DNA of 20,138 nucleotides from an uncultured Collinsella sp. (GTDB lineage Bacteria; Actinomycetota; Coriobacteriia; Coriobacteriales; Coriobacteriaceae), in contig CAAFGE010000021.1 of the NCBI GenBank assembly GCA_900762355.1, positions 1-20,138 of the forward strand. The letters run 5' to 3'. Shown in pieces: positions 5,689-13,676 of this stretch (position 1 is the first letter of the stretch; each line of letters starts with the position of its first letter). The notes under the pieces were generated by a model. It had not been told where the DNA came from. It worked only from the letters and a program-made list of their open reading frames with translations, and made no database searches. A program made the translations under genes and the position numbers.

Positions 5689-6863
5689 GCGGCGCCTACG
5701 ATCGAGAGCAGCGTCTGGGCAAACTCGTCCAGATCGCCCGGATTCACGCGGTCATCAAAGGAAATGCGCAGTGCGCCCAATGCCTGCTCGCGACCGATGC
5801 CCATCGCGCTCAAAACGTGACTGGGGTCCATATTGCCGCTCGAGCATGCCGAGCCTGCCGATACCTCAAAGCCGGCGGTGTCGAGCTTGATGATGAGCTC
5901 CTCGGAGTCCATGCCATCAATGTAGATCGATACCATGCCGGGCAGACGGTCGGCCTGCTCGTAGTCGCCCATGGTGGCGTGAATGCGCGGGTGGGCCGTT
6001 AGCGTGGCGTAGAGCTTGTCGGAAAGGGCTTGCAGCGTCGCCCGCTCCTGAGCCACATGGGGCGCCAGAGACGAGGCGGCAGCGGCAAAGGCCAGCTGCG
6101 TGCGCAGGTCCTGCGTGCCGGCACGTCGTCCGGCTTCCTGTCCTCCGCCAAAGATGCGCGGGCGCAGCGGGGTGCGGGTCTTAACGTAGAGCGCGCCGGA
6201 TGCCACAGGACCGCCAATCTTGTGGGCGGCGACGGACATAGCATCGACGCCCAGCTCGGCGGCATCGAGCGGAATATGCAGATAGCCCTGGATGGCATCG
6301 GTGTGGAAAAGGGCGCCCACGGTATGCGCGGCCGCGGCAAGCTCACGGATGGGCTGCACCACGCCAGTCTCGTTGTTGGCAACCATGATGCTCACGAGCG
6401 CCACGTCGTCGCCTAGCAGCTCGATAAGCGCGGCAGGCTCAATGTAGCCCGCGCGGCAGGGCTGTACCAGGTCGACGGTAAAGCCAGCGGCACGCAGCAG
6501 CGGCAGGTTGTCCAGAATCGAATCGTGCTCGATGGCCGAAACGATTACACGATCGCGCTTGCGATCGCGCTGACGAGCGCCCTCGGCAAGACCGAGCAGC
6601 GCCAGCTGGTTGGCTTCGGTGCCGCCGTTGGTCAGAACAATCTCGGACGGGCGGACGCGCGCGCCAAAGCTGCGGGCAATCTCGCGACGCGCCACTTCCA
6701 GGCGTGCAGCGGCCTTGCGGCCGAGCGAATGCAGCGAGTTGGGGTTGACGCCGGCAAGCTCGCTGTCGTCGTACTCGCGCTGCGCAAGGAGCGCCTCGGC
6801 GCGCATGGGCGTCGAGGCGGCATAGTCAAGATTAACGGGTATGCGGTTTTGACCTGCGGTCAT
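5685..6863 (-). CDS. Cysteine desulfurase (IscS/NifS-like, class V aminotransferase fold)
   Basis: This PLP enzyme takes sulfur from cysteine, giving alanine and an enzyme-bound persulfide for Fe-S clusters, thiolated tRNA or other uses. The 392 residues show NGGTEANQ (79-86), the cofactor-stacking His113 in IEHDS, NNETG (163-167), HTDAIQ (187-192), the Schiff-base Lys215 in AAHKIGGP, GGGQEAGRRAGT (239-250) and the catalytic Cys340 in SAGSACSSG. The SACSSG loop fits the group I (IscS/NifS) type rather than SufS. No IscU or SufU scaffold gene is adjacent, so the sulfur acceptor is not shown; thiouridylase partners such as MnmA are also possible. The start lies 6 bases after rpe, and the AGGAGG site is inside the rpe 3' end. 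I leave the symbol blank because the acceptor is unclear. Confidence 0.93.
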   Translation of the reverse strand: MTAGQNRIPVNLDYAASTPMRAEALLAQREYDDSELAGVNPNSLHSLGRKAAARLEVARREIARSFGARVRPSEIVLTNGGTEANQLALLGLAEGARQRDRKRDRVIVSAIEHDSILDNLPLLRAAGFTVDLVQPCRAGYIEPAALIELLGDDVALVSIMVANNETGVVQPIRELAAAAHTVGALFHTDAIQGYLHIPLDAAELGVDAMSVAAHKIGGPVASGALYVKTRTPLRPRIFGGGQEAGRRAGTQDLRTQLAFAAAASSLAPHVAQERATLQALSDKLYATLTAHPRIHATMGDYEQADRLPGMVSIYIDGMDSEELIIKLDTAGFEVSAGSACSSGNMDPSHVLSAMGIGREQALGALRISFDDRVNPGDLDEFAQTLLSIVGAA

Positions 6864-6869
6864 AAGGGT

Positions 6870-7541
6870 TTATGCCTCCTGTGCGGCCTCGTTGCCCAGC
6901 TTCTGCAGCAGCGCAACCTCGGCAGCGGGATCTTCGGACTTAAATACGGCGGAGCCGGCCACGAGCACGTTGGCGCCTGCCTTGACGACCTCGGCAATGT
7001 TCTTGGAAGAAATACCGCCGTCGACCTCGATGAGGGGCGACACGCCGTGGTGCTCGCACATGGCTTTGAGCTCGTGGAGCTTATGCAGAGTGCCCGGGAT
7101 AAAGCTCTGGCCGCCAAAGCCGGGGTTCACGCTCATGAGCAGCACCATGTCAACAATGTCGATGATGCTATCGAGCACGCAGACGGGCGTGGCGGGGTTG
7201 AGCACCACACCGGCCTTGACGCCGCGCTGCTGCAGATGCGTGAGCGTGCGGTGCAGGTGCGTGGAGGCCTCGTAGTGCACGGTGATCATATCGGCACCGG
7301 CATCGGCATACCAATCGACCGTCTCGTCGGGATTCGACACCATCAGGTGCGCGTCGACCGGCACGTCGGTGGAGCGCTTGACGGCCTTGAGGATGTCAAC
7401 GCCAAAGGTGAGGTTGCCGGTAAAGTGACCGTCCATAACGTCGAAGTGCACGTAGTCGGCGCAGGCGATTTTGTCGAGCTCGCCCTTGAGGTTGGCCATG
7501 TCGGCCGAAAGGACGGACGGAGCGATTTTGATGGAACCCAT
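6870..7541 (-). CDS. rpe: Ribulose-phosphate 3-epimerase
   Basis: Rpe interconverts D-ribulose 5-phosphate and D-xylulose 5-phosphate in the non-oxidative pentose phosphate pathway. The 223-residue TIM barrel is of normal length and has all metal and catalytic ligands: H32, D34 and D37 in VHFDVMDGHF, H65 in DAHLMV and D174 in EVDGGI. The phosphate-binding segments MSVNPGFGGQ (136-145) and VAGSAVF are also present. ATG 7541 is preceded by a GAAAGG ribosome binding site in the 18-base gap after gpsA. Its place between gpsA and the desulfurase has no obvious pathway logic beyond a shared housekeeping transcript. Confidence 0.96.
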   Translation of the reverse strand: MGSIKIAPSVLSADMANLKGELDKIACADYVHFDVMDGHFTGNLTFGVDILKAVKRSTDVPVDAHLMVSNPDETVDWYADAGADMITVHYEASTHLHRTLTHLQQRGVKAGVVLNPATPVCVLDSIIDIVDMVLLMSVNPGFGGQSFIPGTLHKLHELKAMCEHHGVSPLIEVDGGISSKNIAEVVKAGANVLVAGSAVFKSEDPAAEVALLQKLGNEAAQEA

Positions 7542-7559
7542 GGTGGAAGCCTTTCTGCG

Positions 7560-8567
7560 TTAGTCGGTGAGTCCGTAGAACTCTTGGGAGGGTACGCGGT
7601 CGGTAAGAATCTCGAGCGCCCTATCCAAAGTAACACCGTTGTAGAGCGTTTGCTCCACGGCAAAGGTGAGCGGAATGTCTACGCCCAGTGAACGGGCGAG
7701 TTCGCTGACGCTGCGGGCCGCGACGGCGCCTTCGACCACCATATGCGTGCGCGTCTGATACTCGTTGAGTGACACGCCGTGGGCAAACTCGTAGCCAAAG
7801 GTGCGGTTGCGCGAATGCTCCGAGGTGCAGGTGGCAATGAGGTCGCCCATGCCGGCGAGTCCCATGCAGGTCATAGCTTGACCGCCGCGGGCGTGCACCA
7901 GACGGCTGATCTCGGCCAGGCCGCGCGTCATGATAAGGGCGAGCGTATTGTCGCCGGCACCGGTGCCGGCGGAGATGCCGCACACGATGGCGATAACGTT
8001 TTTCATGGCACCGCAAACCTCGACGCCGGTCATGTCCTGCGACAGGTAGATGCGGAAGGCCGTGGATAGGAGCAGGTCCTTAAAGGTCTCCCCTATCTGC
8101 GGATCTTTGCTTGCGATGACGGCGGCAGAAAGTCCGCCGCGGCAGATTTCCTCAGCATGGTTGGGGCCCGAGAGCGCCGCCACGCGCGACTCGTTGCCGA
8201 TCTCGCTGGCGATGACCTCGCTCATGAGCAGGCCGGACTCGGGCTCAATGCCCTTGGTGAGGCACAGAACCGGCGTCTCGTCCGCGATGTACGGCGCCGC
8301 CTGGTGGCAGACGTCGCGCAGGTGCGTCGAAGGCACGGCAAAGATGATCGCATCGGCACCGTCGAGCGCCTGGGCGAGCTCGGTCGTTGCCACCACGTTG
8401 TCCGGCAGCTCGTAGCCCACCAGATAGCGAGGGTTTCGGTGCTCGCCGTTAATACCGGCGGCCGTCTGCTCGCTGTGGGCCCACATGGTCACGCGCTCGG
8501 CCCGCGCGGCGGCAAGGCCCGCGACGGCGGTTCCCCAGGAGCCGGAGCCAATCAGCGCAACATTCAT
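7560..8567 (-). CDS. gpsA: Glycerol-3-phosphate dehydrogenase [NAD(P)+]
   Basis: GpsA reduces dihydroxyacetone phosphate to sn-glycerol 3-phosphate, the backbone for phospholipids. The 335 residues include the N-terminal Rossmann motif GSGSWG (7-12), FAVPS, LTKGIE with Lys105, SGPNHAEE (133-140), the catalytic Lys189 in GAMKN, and the C-terminal GLAGMGDLIATC with the SRNRTFG phosphate-binding stretch. The gene follows plsY after 9 bases with an AGGAG site in the gap. PlsY uses the product of GpsA as acyl acceptor, so the pair forms a short phospholipid module. Confidence 0.97.
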   Translation of the reverse strand: MNVALIGSGSWGTAVAGLAAARAERVTMWAHSEQTAAGINGEHRNPRYLVGYELPDNVVATTELAQALDGADAIIFAVPSTHLRDVCHQAAPYIADETPVLCLTKGIEPESGLLMSEVIASEIGNESRVAALSGPNHAEEICRGGLSAAVIASKDPQIGETFKDLLLSTAFRIYLSQDMTGVEVCGAMKNVIAIVCGISAGTGAGDNTLALIMTRGLAEISRLVHARGGQAMTCMGLAGMGDLIATCTSEHSRNRTFGYEFAHGVSLNEYQTRTHMVVEGAVAARSVSELARSLGVDIPLTFAVEQTLYNGVTLDRALEILTDRVPSQEFYGLTD

Positions 8568-8576
8568 GACTCTCTC

Positions 8577-9260
8577 CTACTTATCGTCGGGCTCGGTGAC
8601 GCGCTTGGTAAACGAGAGCTTGGACTCCTTACCCGTCATGAGCTTTTTGATGTTCGCACGATGGGCCCACACCACAGTAATGCCGATCAGCGCCATGCAA
8701 AACTTAAGTCCGAGGCTGCTGTACGGAAAGACCGCGCAGGCAGCGATGGGAAGACCGATGGCCGCGGCAAGCGAGCCCACCGACACAAACTTGGTGATGG
8801 CGACGGCCACGATAAACATGCCCAGCAGCGACAGGCCAATAGGCCAGTACCAGGCGAGGATGACGCCCAGACCAACTGCGATGCCCTTGCCGCCATGGAA
8901 GTTGAGGTAGGGCGAGAAGATATGGCCCCACACGGCTGCCAGGCAGATGACGCCGAGCATCCAGTCGCCGGCGGCACCGGGGGCCATAATGCTCACGGGG
9001 AAGCCATAGCCCAAGTCGGCAATGAGCGGACGCGCGATAAGGACGCAGATGGCGCCCTTAAGGCAGTCGAGCAGCAGCGTGAGCGCGGCCACCTTGGGGC
9101 CGGCCACGCGCAGGGCGTTGGTGGTGCCGATGTTGCCGGAGCCCGCCTTACGAATGTCCGTGTGGTTGAACACGCGGCCCAGGATCAGACCAAACGGAAT
9201 CGCCCCGATAAAGAACGAGACCACGGCGCAGATGGCGGTCAGAAGAATCGGATTATGCAT
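8577..9260 (-). CDS. plsY: Acyl-phosphate:glycerol-3-phosphate acyltransferase
   Basis: PlsY is an integral membrane enzyme that moves an acyl group from acyl-phosphate to glycerol 3-phosphate, the first committed step of phosphatidic acid synthesis in most Gram-positive bacteria. The 227 residues contain several hydrophobic helices and the family loops GSGNIGTTN (40-48) and GHIFSPYLNFHGGKG (112-126), both needed for catalysis and substrate binding. I set the start at ATG 9260, because the protein family begins there and an AAGGAG ribosome binding site lies 7 bases upstream; the longer frame back to 9371 is der read in the wrong frame. The first 8 bases overlap the end of der. Confidence 0.95.
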   Translation of the reverse strand: MHNPILLTAICAVVSFFIGAIPFGLILGRVFNHTDIRKAGSGNIGTTNALRVAGPKVAALTLLLDCLKGAICVLIARPLIADLGYGFPVSIMAPGAAGDWMLGVICLAAVWGHIFSPYLNFHGGKGIAVGLGVILAWYWPIGLSLLGMFIVAVAITKFVSVGSLAAAIGLPIAACAVFPYSSLGLKFCMALIGITVVWAHRANIKKLMTGKESKLSFTKRVTEPDDK

Positions 9261-10587
9261 CCTTTTGCTCCTTCTTCCTAAAGAAGAGTCGAATGGGCGT
9301 GCCGGCAAAGTCGAAGGTCGAGCGCATGCGGTTCTCCATGTAGCGCTGGTAGGTGTCGTTGACCAGGTCACTGTGGTTGACGAAGAACGTGAACGTCGGC
9401 GGGTTGACGCCCGTCTGGGTCACGTAGTGCATACGCAGGCGGCGCTTGCCGTCCACCACGGTATGACCGAACTCGCGCAGGTCGGTGAGGAACGTGTTGA
9501 GGCGCGAGGTGCTGATCTTTTGCGAGCGCGTCTTTTCGGCGGCGTCTACCATCGACCAGATCTTCTCGACGCTACGGCCGGTCAGGGCTGAGATGCGCAG
9601 GTACTGGGCCCAGGGAGCCATGACGCCCAGACGGCGGTCGACGGTCTCCATGCAGGCCTCGCGCTTGCGGTCATCGTCGAGCAGGTCCCACTTGTTGAGC
9701 AGCACCACGATGGCGCAGCCGCGCTCGATGGCAAGACCCATGACCTTCTGGTCCTGCTCGGTAACGCCCACGGAGGCGTCGACGACGAGCAGCGCCACGT
9801 CGGCGCGGTCGATGGCGCGCAGGCCGCGGACCATGGAGTAGTACTCGATGTTCTCGTACACGGTGCTCTTCTTGCGAATGCCCGCGGTGTCGACCATGCG
9901 GTAGTGCTTGCCGTTGCGCTCCACGACGGTGTCGATGGCGTCGCGCGTCGTGCCGGCAATGTTGGACACGATAGAGCGGTCGGCGCCCAGGATGCGGTTG
10001 AACAGCGACGACTTACCGGCGTTGGGACGGCCGATGATGGCGACGTTCAGCGCGTCGGGGAACTCGTCGGCGACTTCGTCCTCTTCCTCAGGAAGCAGGG
10101 CCACGATGTCATCGAGCAGGTCGCCCGTGCCATGGCCATGCAGGGCCGAGAGCGGCGTGGGCTCGCCGATACCGAGCGAATAGAACTCCCAGATGCTGTC
10201 GTTTTCGCGATCGGGGTTGTCGAGCTTGTTCACCAGCAGAAAGACCGGCTTGTCGCAGCGCTTGAGCATGCGGGCGACCGACTCGTCCTCCTCGGTGACG
10301 CCGGTGCGGCCATCGACCACAAACAGGATGACTGCGGCTTCCTCGGCGGCGGCGAGCGCCTGGTCGCGGATGGACGTGGCAAAGACGTCGTCGCTCTTGA
10401 GCGGCTCGATACCGCCCGTGTCGACGATGGTGAACTCACGACCGTTCCAATCGGCCGTGTGATACGAGCGGTCGCGCGTGACGCCGCGGGACTCGTGGAC
10501 GATGGCGTCCGAGGTCTGGGCCAGGCGGTTAACGAGCGTGGACTTGCCCACGTTGGGGCGTCCGACGACGGCGACGATAGGTTTCAT
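9253..10587 (-). CDS. der: Ribosome biogenesis GTPase Der (EngA)
   Basis: Der is an essential GTPase with two tandem G domains that helps assemble the 50S ribosomal subunit. The 444 residues show G1 of the first domain (GRPNVGKS, 9-16), DTGG and NKLD (120-123). The second domain has GRPNAGKS (186-193), DTAG and NKWD, and a C-terminal KH-like domain closes the protein, ending in a short Lys-rich tail. ATG 10587 is chosen since the domain starts directly with KPIVAVVGR and an AAAGGAG site is 6 bases upstream; an ATG at 10647 would reach back into the DUF512 gene. The stop overlaps plsY by 8 bases. Confidence 0.97.
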   Translation of the reverse strand: MKPIVAVVGRPNVGKSTLVNRLAQTSDAIVHESRGVTRDRSYHTADWNGREFTIVDTGGIEPLKSDDVFATSIRDQALAAAEEAAVILFVVDGRTGVTEEDESVARMLKRCDKPVFLLVNKLDNPDRENDSIWEFYSLGIGEPTPLSALHGHGTGDLLDDIVALLPEEEDEVADEFPDALNVAIIGRPNAGKSSLFNRILGADRSIVSNIAGTTRDAIDTVVERNGKHYRMVDTAGIRKKSTVYENIEYYSMVRGLRAIDRADVALLVVDASVGVTEQDQKVMGLAIERGCAIVVLLNKWDLLDDDRKREACMETVDRRLGVMAPWAQYLRISALTGRSVEKIWSMVDAAEKTRSQKISTSRLNTFLTDLREFGHTVVDGKRRLRMHYVTQTGVNPPTFTFFVNHSDLVNDTYQRYMENRMRSTFDFAGTPIRLFFRKKEQKDA

Positions 10588-10597
10588 CTGCTCTCCT

Positions 10598-12040
10598 TTA
10601 ATGGGTAGGGTCAGTGGAATTAGTAGAGTCGGCAGGCACAATGCCAAGGATGTGCTCTAGGGTATCGAGCAGCTCATGCGGCATGGTCGACACCACATGA
10701 ACCTCGGCGCCGCGACTGGTAAGGCTTGCGAGTAAATCGTCACGATGATACTCGTCAAGCGTCATGCCGTCAGCGTTGAACATGAGCTTAGGCACAAAGA
10801 GCATAACCCCCGACAGGTCTTGTGGCAGCTGCTCCAGAATGTCACACGCGACGATGAGGCCGGTCACGTCCACGTTGCCGCCAAAGTAGCGGTTCTTGAT
10901 GGCCGTGACGGTGCCGGCGAGACCATACCGCGACTCCACAAAGCGCGCCACGGTGTCGCGCGCGCTGGCGCCGGAGAGGCACAGCAGGTGCTGGTTGCGC
11001 TCGGCAATGCCAGCGCGGGCGCGGGCCAGACGCTCGGCGTCGGTAGCCAGCACGTCGTCGGTCTCGTCCAGATATGAGCGGATCATGCCAATGCCGTCGT
11101 AGTACTGCGGGTACCCGTCGTAAAAGTCTGCCTCGGGAGGATCGATGCCGGCGTCCAGATAGAACTCGTCGCTCATCTGGAAGGTGTGGCGGCCAAAGCG
11201 CTCATAGGCGCGGTCCTGGAACGGTCGGATCATGGCAATGGTCTCGCGCGCCAGCTCGGGCTTGTCGCTGTAGGACCAGCTAAAGCGGTTTTGATGCTTG
11301 GTAAAACCGAGCGGCACAATGCCCAGGCTGGTGATTTGCTCGTGCTCCTCGCAAAAGCGCAGGGTCTTTTCCAGCTCCTCGCCGTCGTTCATGCCGGGGC
11401 ACAACACGATCTGCGCATGAATCTCGATGCCGGCGGCCATGATGGCCTCGAGTACGTCCATGCCTCGCTGGGCGTTGCGGCCCATCATGCGTCGGCGGAC
11501 GTCGGGGCTCACGGCATGGACCGACACATTCATGGGACTCATGTTGCGTTGGATGACGTTTTGCACGTCCTCGTCGGTGAGGTTCGTGAGCGTGACAAAG
11601 TTGCCCTGCAAAAAGCTCAGACGGTAGTCGTCATCGCGAATATAGAGCGTGGAGCGGCCGCCCTTGGGGAGCATCGTCATAAAGCAGAACACGCAGGCGT
11701 TCACACAGGTGCGCATGCCATCGAAGATGGGGCCGTCGAACTCAAGGCCCCAGTCCTCGCCCGGGAAGCGGTCGAGCTCGACGGGGGTGACGCTGTTGTC
11801 GCGCGGGTCAAAAACCTCGAGGTCAACGGTGTCATCGTCGGCTTCCCAAAGCCATACGATCATGTCGGTGAGCTGCTCACCGTTGACCTTGAGCACGCGC
11901 ATGCCCGGCTCGATACCCACATCCCATGCGGGCGACTCGCGACGCACGTTCTTAACGAGCGCGCCCTCACCCGGCTCGGGGTCGCGGCTGCGTCCGTAAT
12001 CGGCCACCTCGGCGGCGTATGCGGGTACGGTCTGGTCCAT
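10598..12040 (-). CDS. DUF512 family protein with PDZ-like and Fe-S (radical SAM-like) domains
   Basis: This 480-residue protein matches the DUF512 family found in Clostridia, Actinobacteria and Cyanobacteria. A PDZ-like domain (~26-80) with GIEPGMRVLKVNG is followed by a cysteine cluster CVNACVFCF (C112, C116, C119) spaced Cx3Cx2C, as in radical SAM enzymes, so it probably binds a 4Fe-4S cluster. The rest of the chain is the DUF512 domain. Its reaction is unknown, and it may be an oxidoreductase or SAM-dependent enzyme. I set the start at ATG 12040, 2 bases after the ispH stop, where an AAGGAG lies rather far upstream (14 bases), so coupling to ispH translation is likely. Longer frames to 12205 overlap ispH. 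In many genomes this family neighbours der, plsY and gpsA, as here. Confidence 0.9.
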   Translation of the reverse strand: MDQTVPAYAAEVADYGRSRDPEPGEGALVKNVRRESPAWDVGIEPGMRVLKVNGEQLTDMIVWLWEADDDTVDLEVFDPRDNSVTPVELDRFPGEDWGLEFDGPIFDGMRTCVNACVFCFMTMLPKGGRSTLYIRDDDYRLSFLQGNFVTLTNLTDEDVQNVIQRNMSPMNVSVHAVSPDVRRRMMGRNAQRGMDVLEAIMAAGIEIHAQIVLCPGMNDGEELEKTLRFCEEHEQITSLGIVPLGFTKHQNRFSWSYSDKPELARETIAMIRPFQDRAYERFGRHTFQMSDEFYLDAGIDPPEADFYDGYPQYYDGIGMIRSYLDETDDVLATDAERLARARAGIAERNQHLLCLSGASARDTVARFVESRYGLAGTVTAIKNRYFGGNVDVTGLIVACDILEQLPQDLSGVMLFVPKLMFNADGMTLDEYHRDDLLASLTSRGAEVHVVSTMPHELLDTLEHILGIVPADSTNSTDPTH

Positions 12041-12042
12041 GA

Positions 12043-12942
12043 TTAGTGGCAAAGCTCCTTGATGCGCGCGACGGCGCGCTCGATGTGTTCTTGCGGGGTG
12101 GAGGCTCCGGCGGTGATACCGATGTGGTGAGCGTCGGTAAACCAAGCGGACTGGAGCTCGGAAGCTTCCTCGATATGATACGTGCGCTCGCAGGCGTCTG
12201 CGCAAATCTGCGCCAGGCGGCGGGTGTTGCCCGAGTTCTTGCCACCCACCACGACCATGCAGTCGCAGCGGTTGGCAAGTGTGGCTGCTGCCTGTTGACG
12301 CTCACTCGTGGCGGCGCAGATGGTGTTGATCACGCGCAGCTCCTGCACGCGCGGGGTGATAGCGGCCACGACCTCGGCGAGGTTCTGCGCGGTCTGGGTG
12401 GTTTGCACGACGAGGCCTACCTTGCCCTTGAGCGACAAGGCGGTGGCGTCGGCGGCACAGCTCACGACCTGTGCATCATTGCCGGCGTGGCCCAAGATGC
12501 CCTCAACCTCGGGATGGCCCGGCTCGCCTACGACTACCACGCGGTAGCCCTCGCGTACCAGGCGCTCGGCGGCCACATGGACCTTCTTCACGTAGGGACA
12601 GGTGGCGTCGACCACGGTAAGGCCGCGCTCGCGGGCAGCATCGATCACTTGCGGCACCACGCCGTGGGCGCGGATGATCACGGTACCGGTTGCGGCGCTA
12701 TCCAGGTTCTCAGCCAGGCTAACGCCTGCCTCAGCGAGCTCGCGCACCACGATAGGGTTATGGATGAGCGGACCCAAGGTATGGACCTGAGTGCACTCCC
12801 CTGCCTGCGGCGCAGCGGCCAGCGCCATATCGAGCGCACGCTGTACGCCGTAGCAAGTGCCGGCGTGGGCGGCGATCTCGATGGTAGGCGCGGTGGCTTG
12901 GTCGGACGCGGTCACGGCAGTGTTCGTCACGTTCTCGCTCAT
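12043..12942 (-). CDS. ispH: 4-hydroxy-3-methylbut-2-enyl diphosphate reductase
   Basis: IspH is the last enzyme of the MEP isoprenoid pathway, reducing HMBPP to IPP and DMAPP with a 4Fe-4S cluster. The three cluster cysteines are present: C30 in GTCYGV, C115 in ATCPYV and C209 in NTICAATSERQ. Substrate-binding histidines H61, H93 (RAHGV) and H143 (PGHPEVEG) and the GGKNSGNT and AGASTP motifs are intact. The first motif reads GTCYGV where GFCFGV is more usual. The ~20-residue N-terminal extension is Thr/Ala-rich and probably disordered. I prefer ATG 12942, two bases after the plsC stop, over ATG 12972, which would overlap plsC by 28 bases; its ribosome binding site is weak, suggesting coupling. 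Confidence 0.95.
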   Translation of the reverse strand: MSENVTNTAVTASDQATAPTIEIAAHAGTCYGVQRALDMALAAAPQAGECTQVHTLGPLIHNPIVVRELAEAGVSLAENLDSAATGTVIIRAHGVVPQVIDAARERGLTVVDATCPYVKKVHVAAERLVREGYRVVVVGEPGHPEVEGILGHAGNDAQVVSCAADATALSLKGKVGLVVQTTQTAQNLAEVVAAITPRVQELRVINTICAATSERQQAAATLANRCDCMVVVGGKNSGNTRRLAQICADACERTYHIEEASELQSAWFTDAHHIGITAGASTPQEHIERAVARIKELCH

Positions 12943-12944
12943 GG

Positions 12945-13673
12945 CTAGAACCTGCCCGGATGCTCGGCGCACAGCTCGTCTCGCATGGCGTAGACGCGGT
13001 TCATGGCCTCGGACTCAAACCAGGCCAGGCGCTCCGTACGCTTAAGCCCGGCCGGCGCGTCCGAAAGCGAGACGGCCTTGCCGGCACGAATCCAGCAGTT
13101 CTTGGGACGCATGAGCTTTTTGCCCGCGGGCGTGATGTCGGACCAGCCACAGATGGCAAGTGGGTTGACGGGCGCCTTGCCCATCTGAGCGATGAGCGCA
13201 AAACCGCCATGGACCTCGGGCTTGATCTCGCGCGAGCGGATGCGCGTGCCCTCGGGGAAGATCAGGACGTCCTCGCCGCGCTGCAGCGCATGCTGGGCGG
13301 CGCGCAGGCACTTCATGTCGGCGGTGCCGCGCTCCACGGGAATGCCGCCCACGCGGCTAAAGGCCCAGCGTACGATCTTGCTCTTGGCGAACTCGGACTT
13401 AAAGATGGGGCGGATGCGGCGCCCGCCAAAGAACAGCGCCGTCTCCACGGCCAAGAGCTCGGCCATCGAGGTGTGGTTGCAGATGACCACGCTGCCGCGT
13501 CCGTCCTGGCGCTCAAACAGCAGGTCAGCGTCCTCGACCTTCCAGCGCCACATGAGCTTGGAGAAGGCCCACAGGATGGCCATGACCACGACGACGGTGC
13601 CGCGGATGAGCGCCGGGAACTCGGCATAGGGGGCGTTGTAATAATCCTCGGGCGTCTGCTTAAACAAGCGCAT
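12945..13673 (-). CDS. plsC: 1-acyl-sn-glycerol-3-phosphate acyltransferase family protein (PlsC-like)
   Basis: PlsC-type enzymes add the second acyl chain to lysophosphatidic acid, giving phosphatidic acid at the membrane. The 242 residues have an N-terminal membrane helix (~22-42), motif I as NHTSMAE (H67 to E72), motif II GGIPVERG, motif III FPEGTR (139-144) and a motif IV-like VNPLAICGW. Motif I is unusual: the family normally has His-x4-Asp, while here the fifth position after the His is Glu (GAG at 13458-13460). Glu could keep the charge relay, or the enzyme may use another acceptor. The start lies 3 bases after cmk, with an AAAGGAGG site formed by the cmk 3' end. The gene symbol reflects family membership; the acceptor is inferred. 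Confidence 0.85.
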   Translation of the reverse strand: MRLFKQTPEDYYNAPYAEFPALIRGTVVVVMAILWAFSKLMWRWKVEDADLLFERQDGRGSVVICNHTSMAELLAVETALFFGGRRIRPIFKSEFAKSKIVRWAFSRVGGIPVERGTADMKCLRAAQHALQRGEDVLIFPEGTRIRSREIKPEVHGGFALIAQMGKAPVNPLAICGWSDITPAGKKLMRPKNCWIRAGKAVSLSDAPAGLKRTERLAWFESEAMNRVYAMRDELCAEHPGRF

Positions 13674-13676
13674 GGG

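Noticed and set aside
6525..7691. A 388-codon plus-strand frame opposite the desulfurase, rpe and gpsA
   Set aside because: It crosses three conserved minus-strand genes; no motif is seen.
8157..9281. A 374-codon plus-strand frame opposite gpsA and plsY
   Set aside because: It is antisense to two conserved enzymes, and its composition is low in hydrophobic blocks and rich in His/Gly/Asp.
9261..9371. Longer N-terminus for PlsY
   Set aside because: The extra 37 residues are der read out of frame; the family start and ribosome binding site point to 9260.
12041..12205. Longer N-terminus for the DUF512 protein
   Set aside because: The added Arg/His-rich residues are ispH in another frame.
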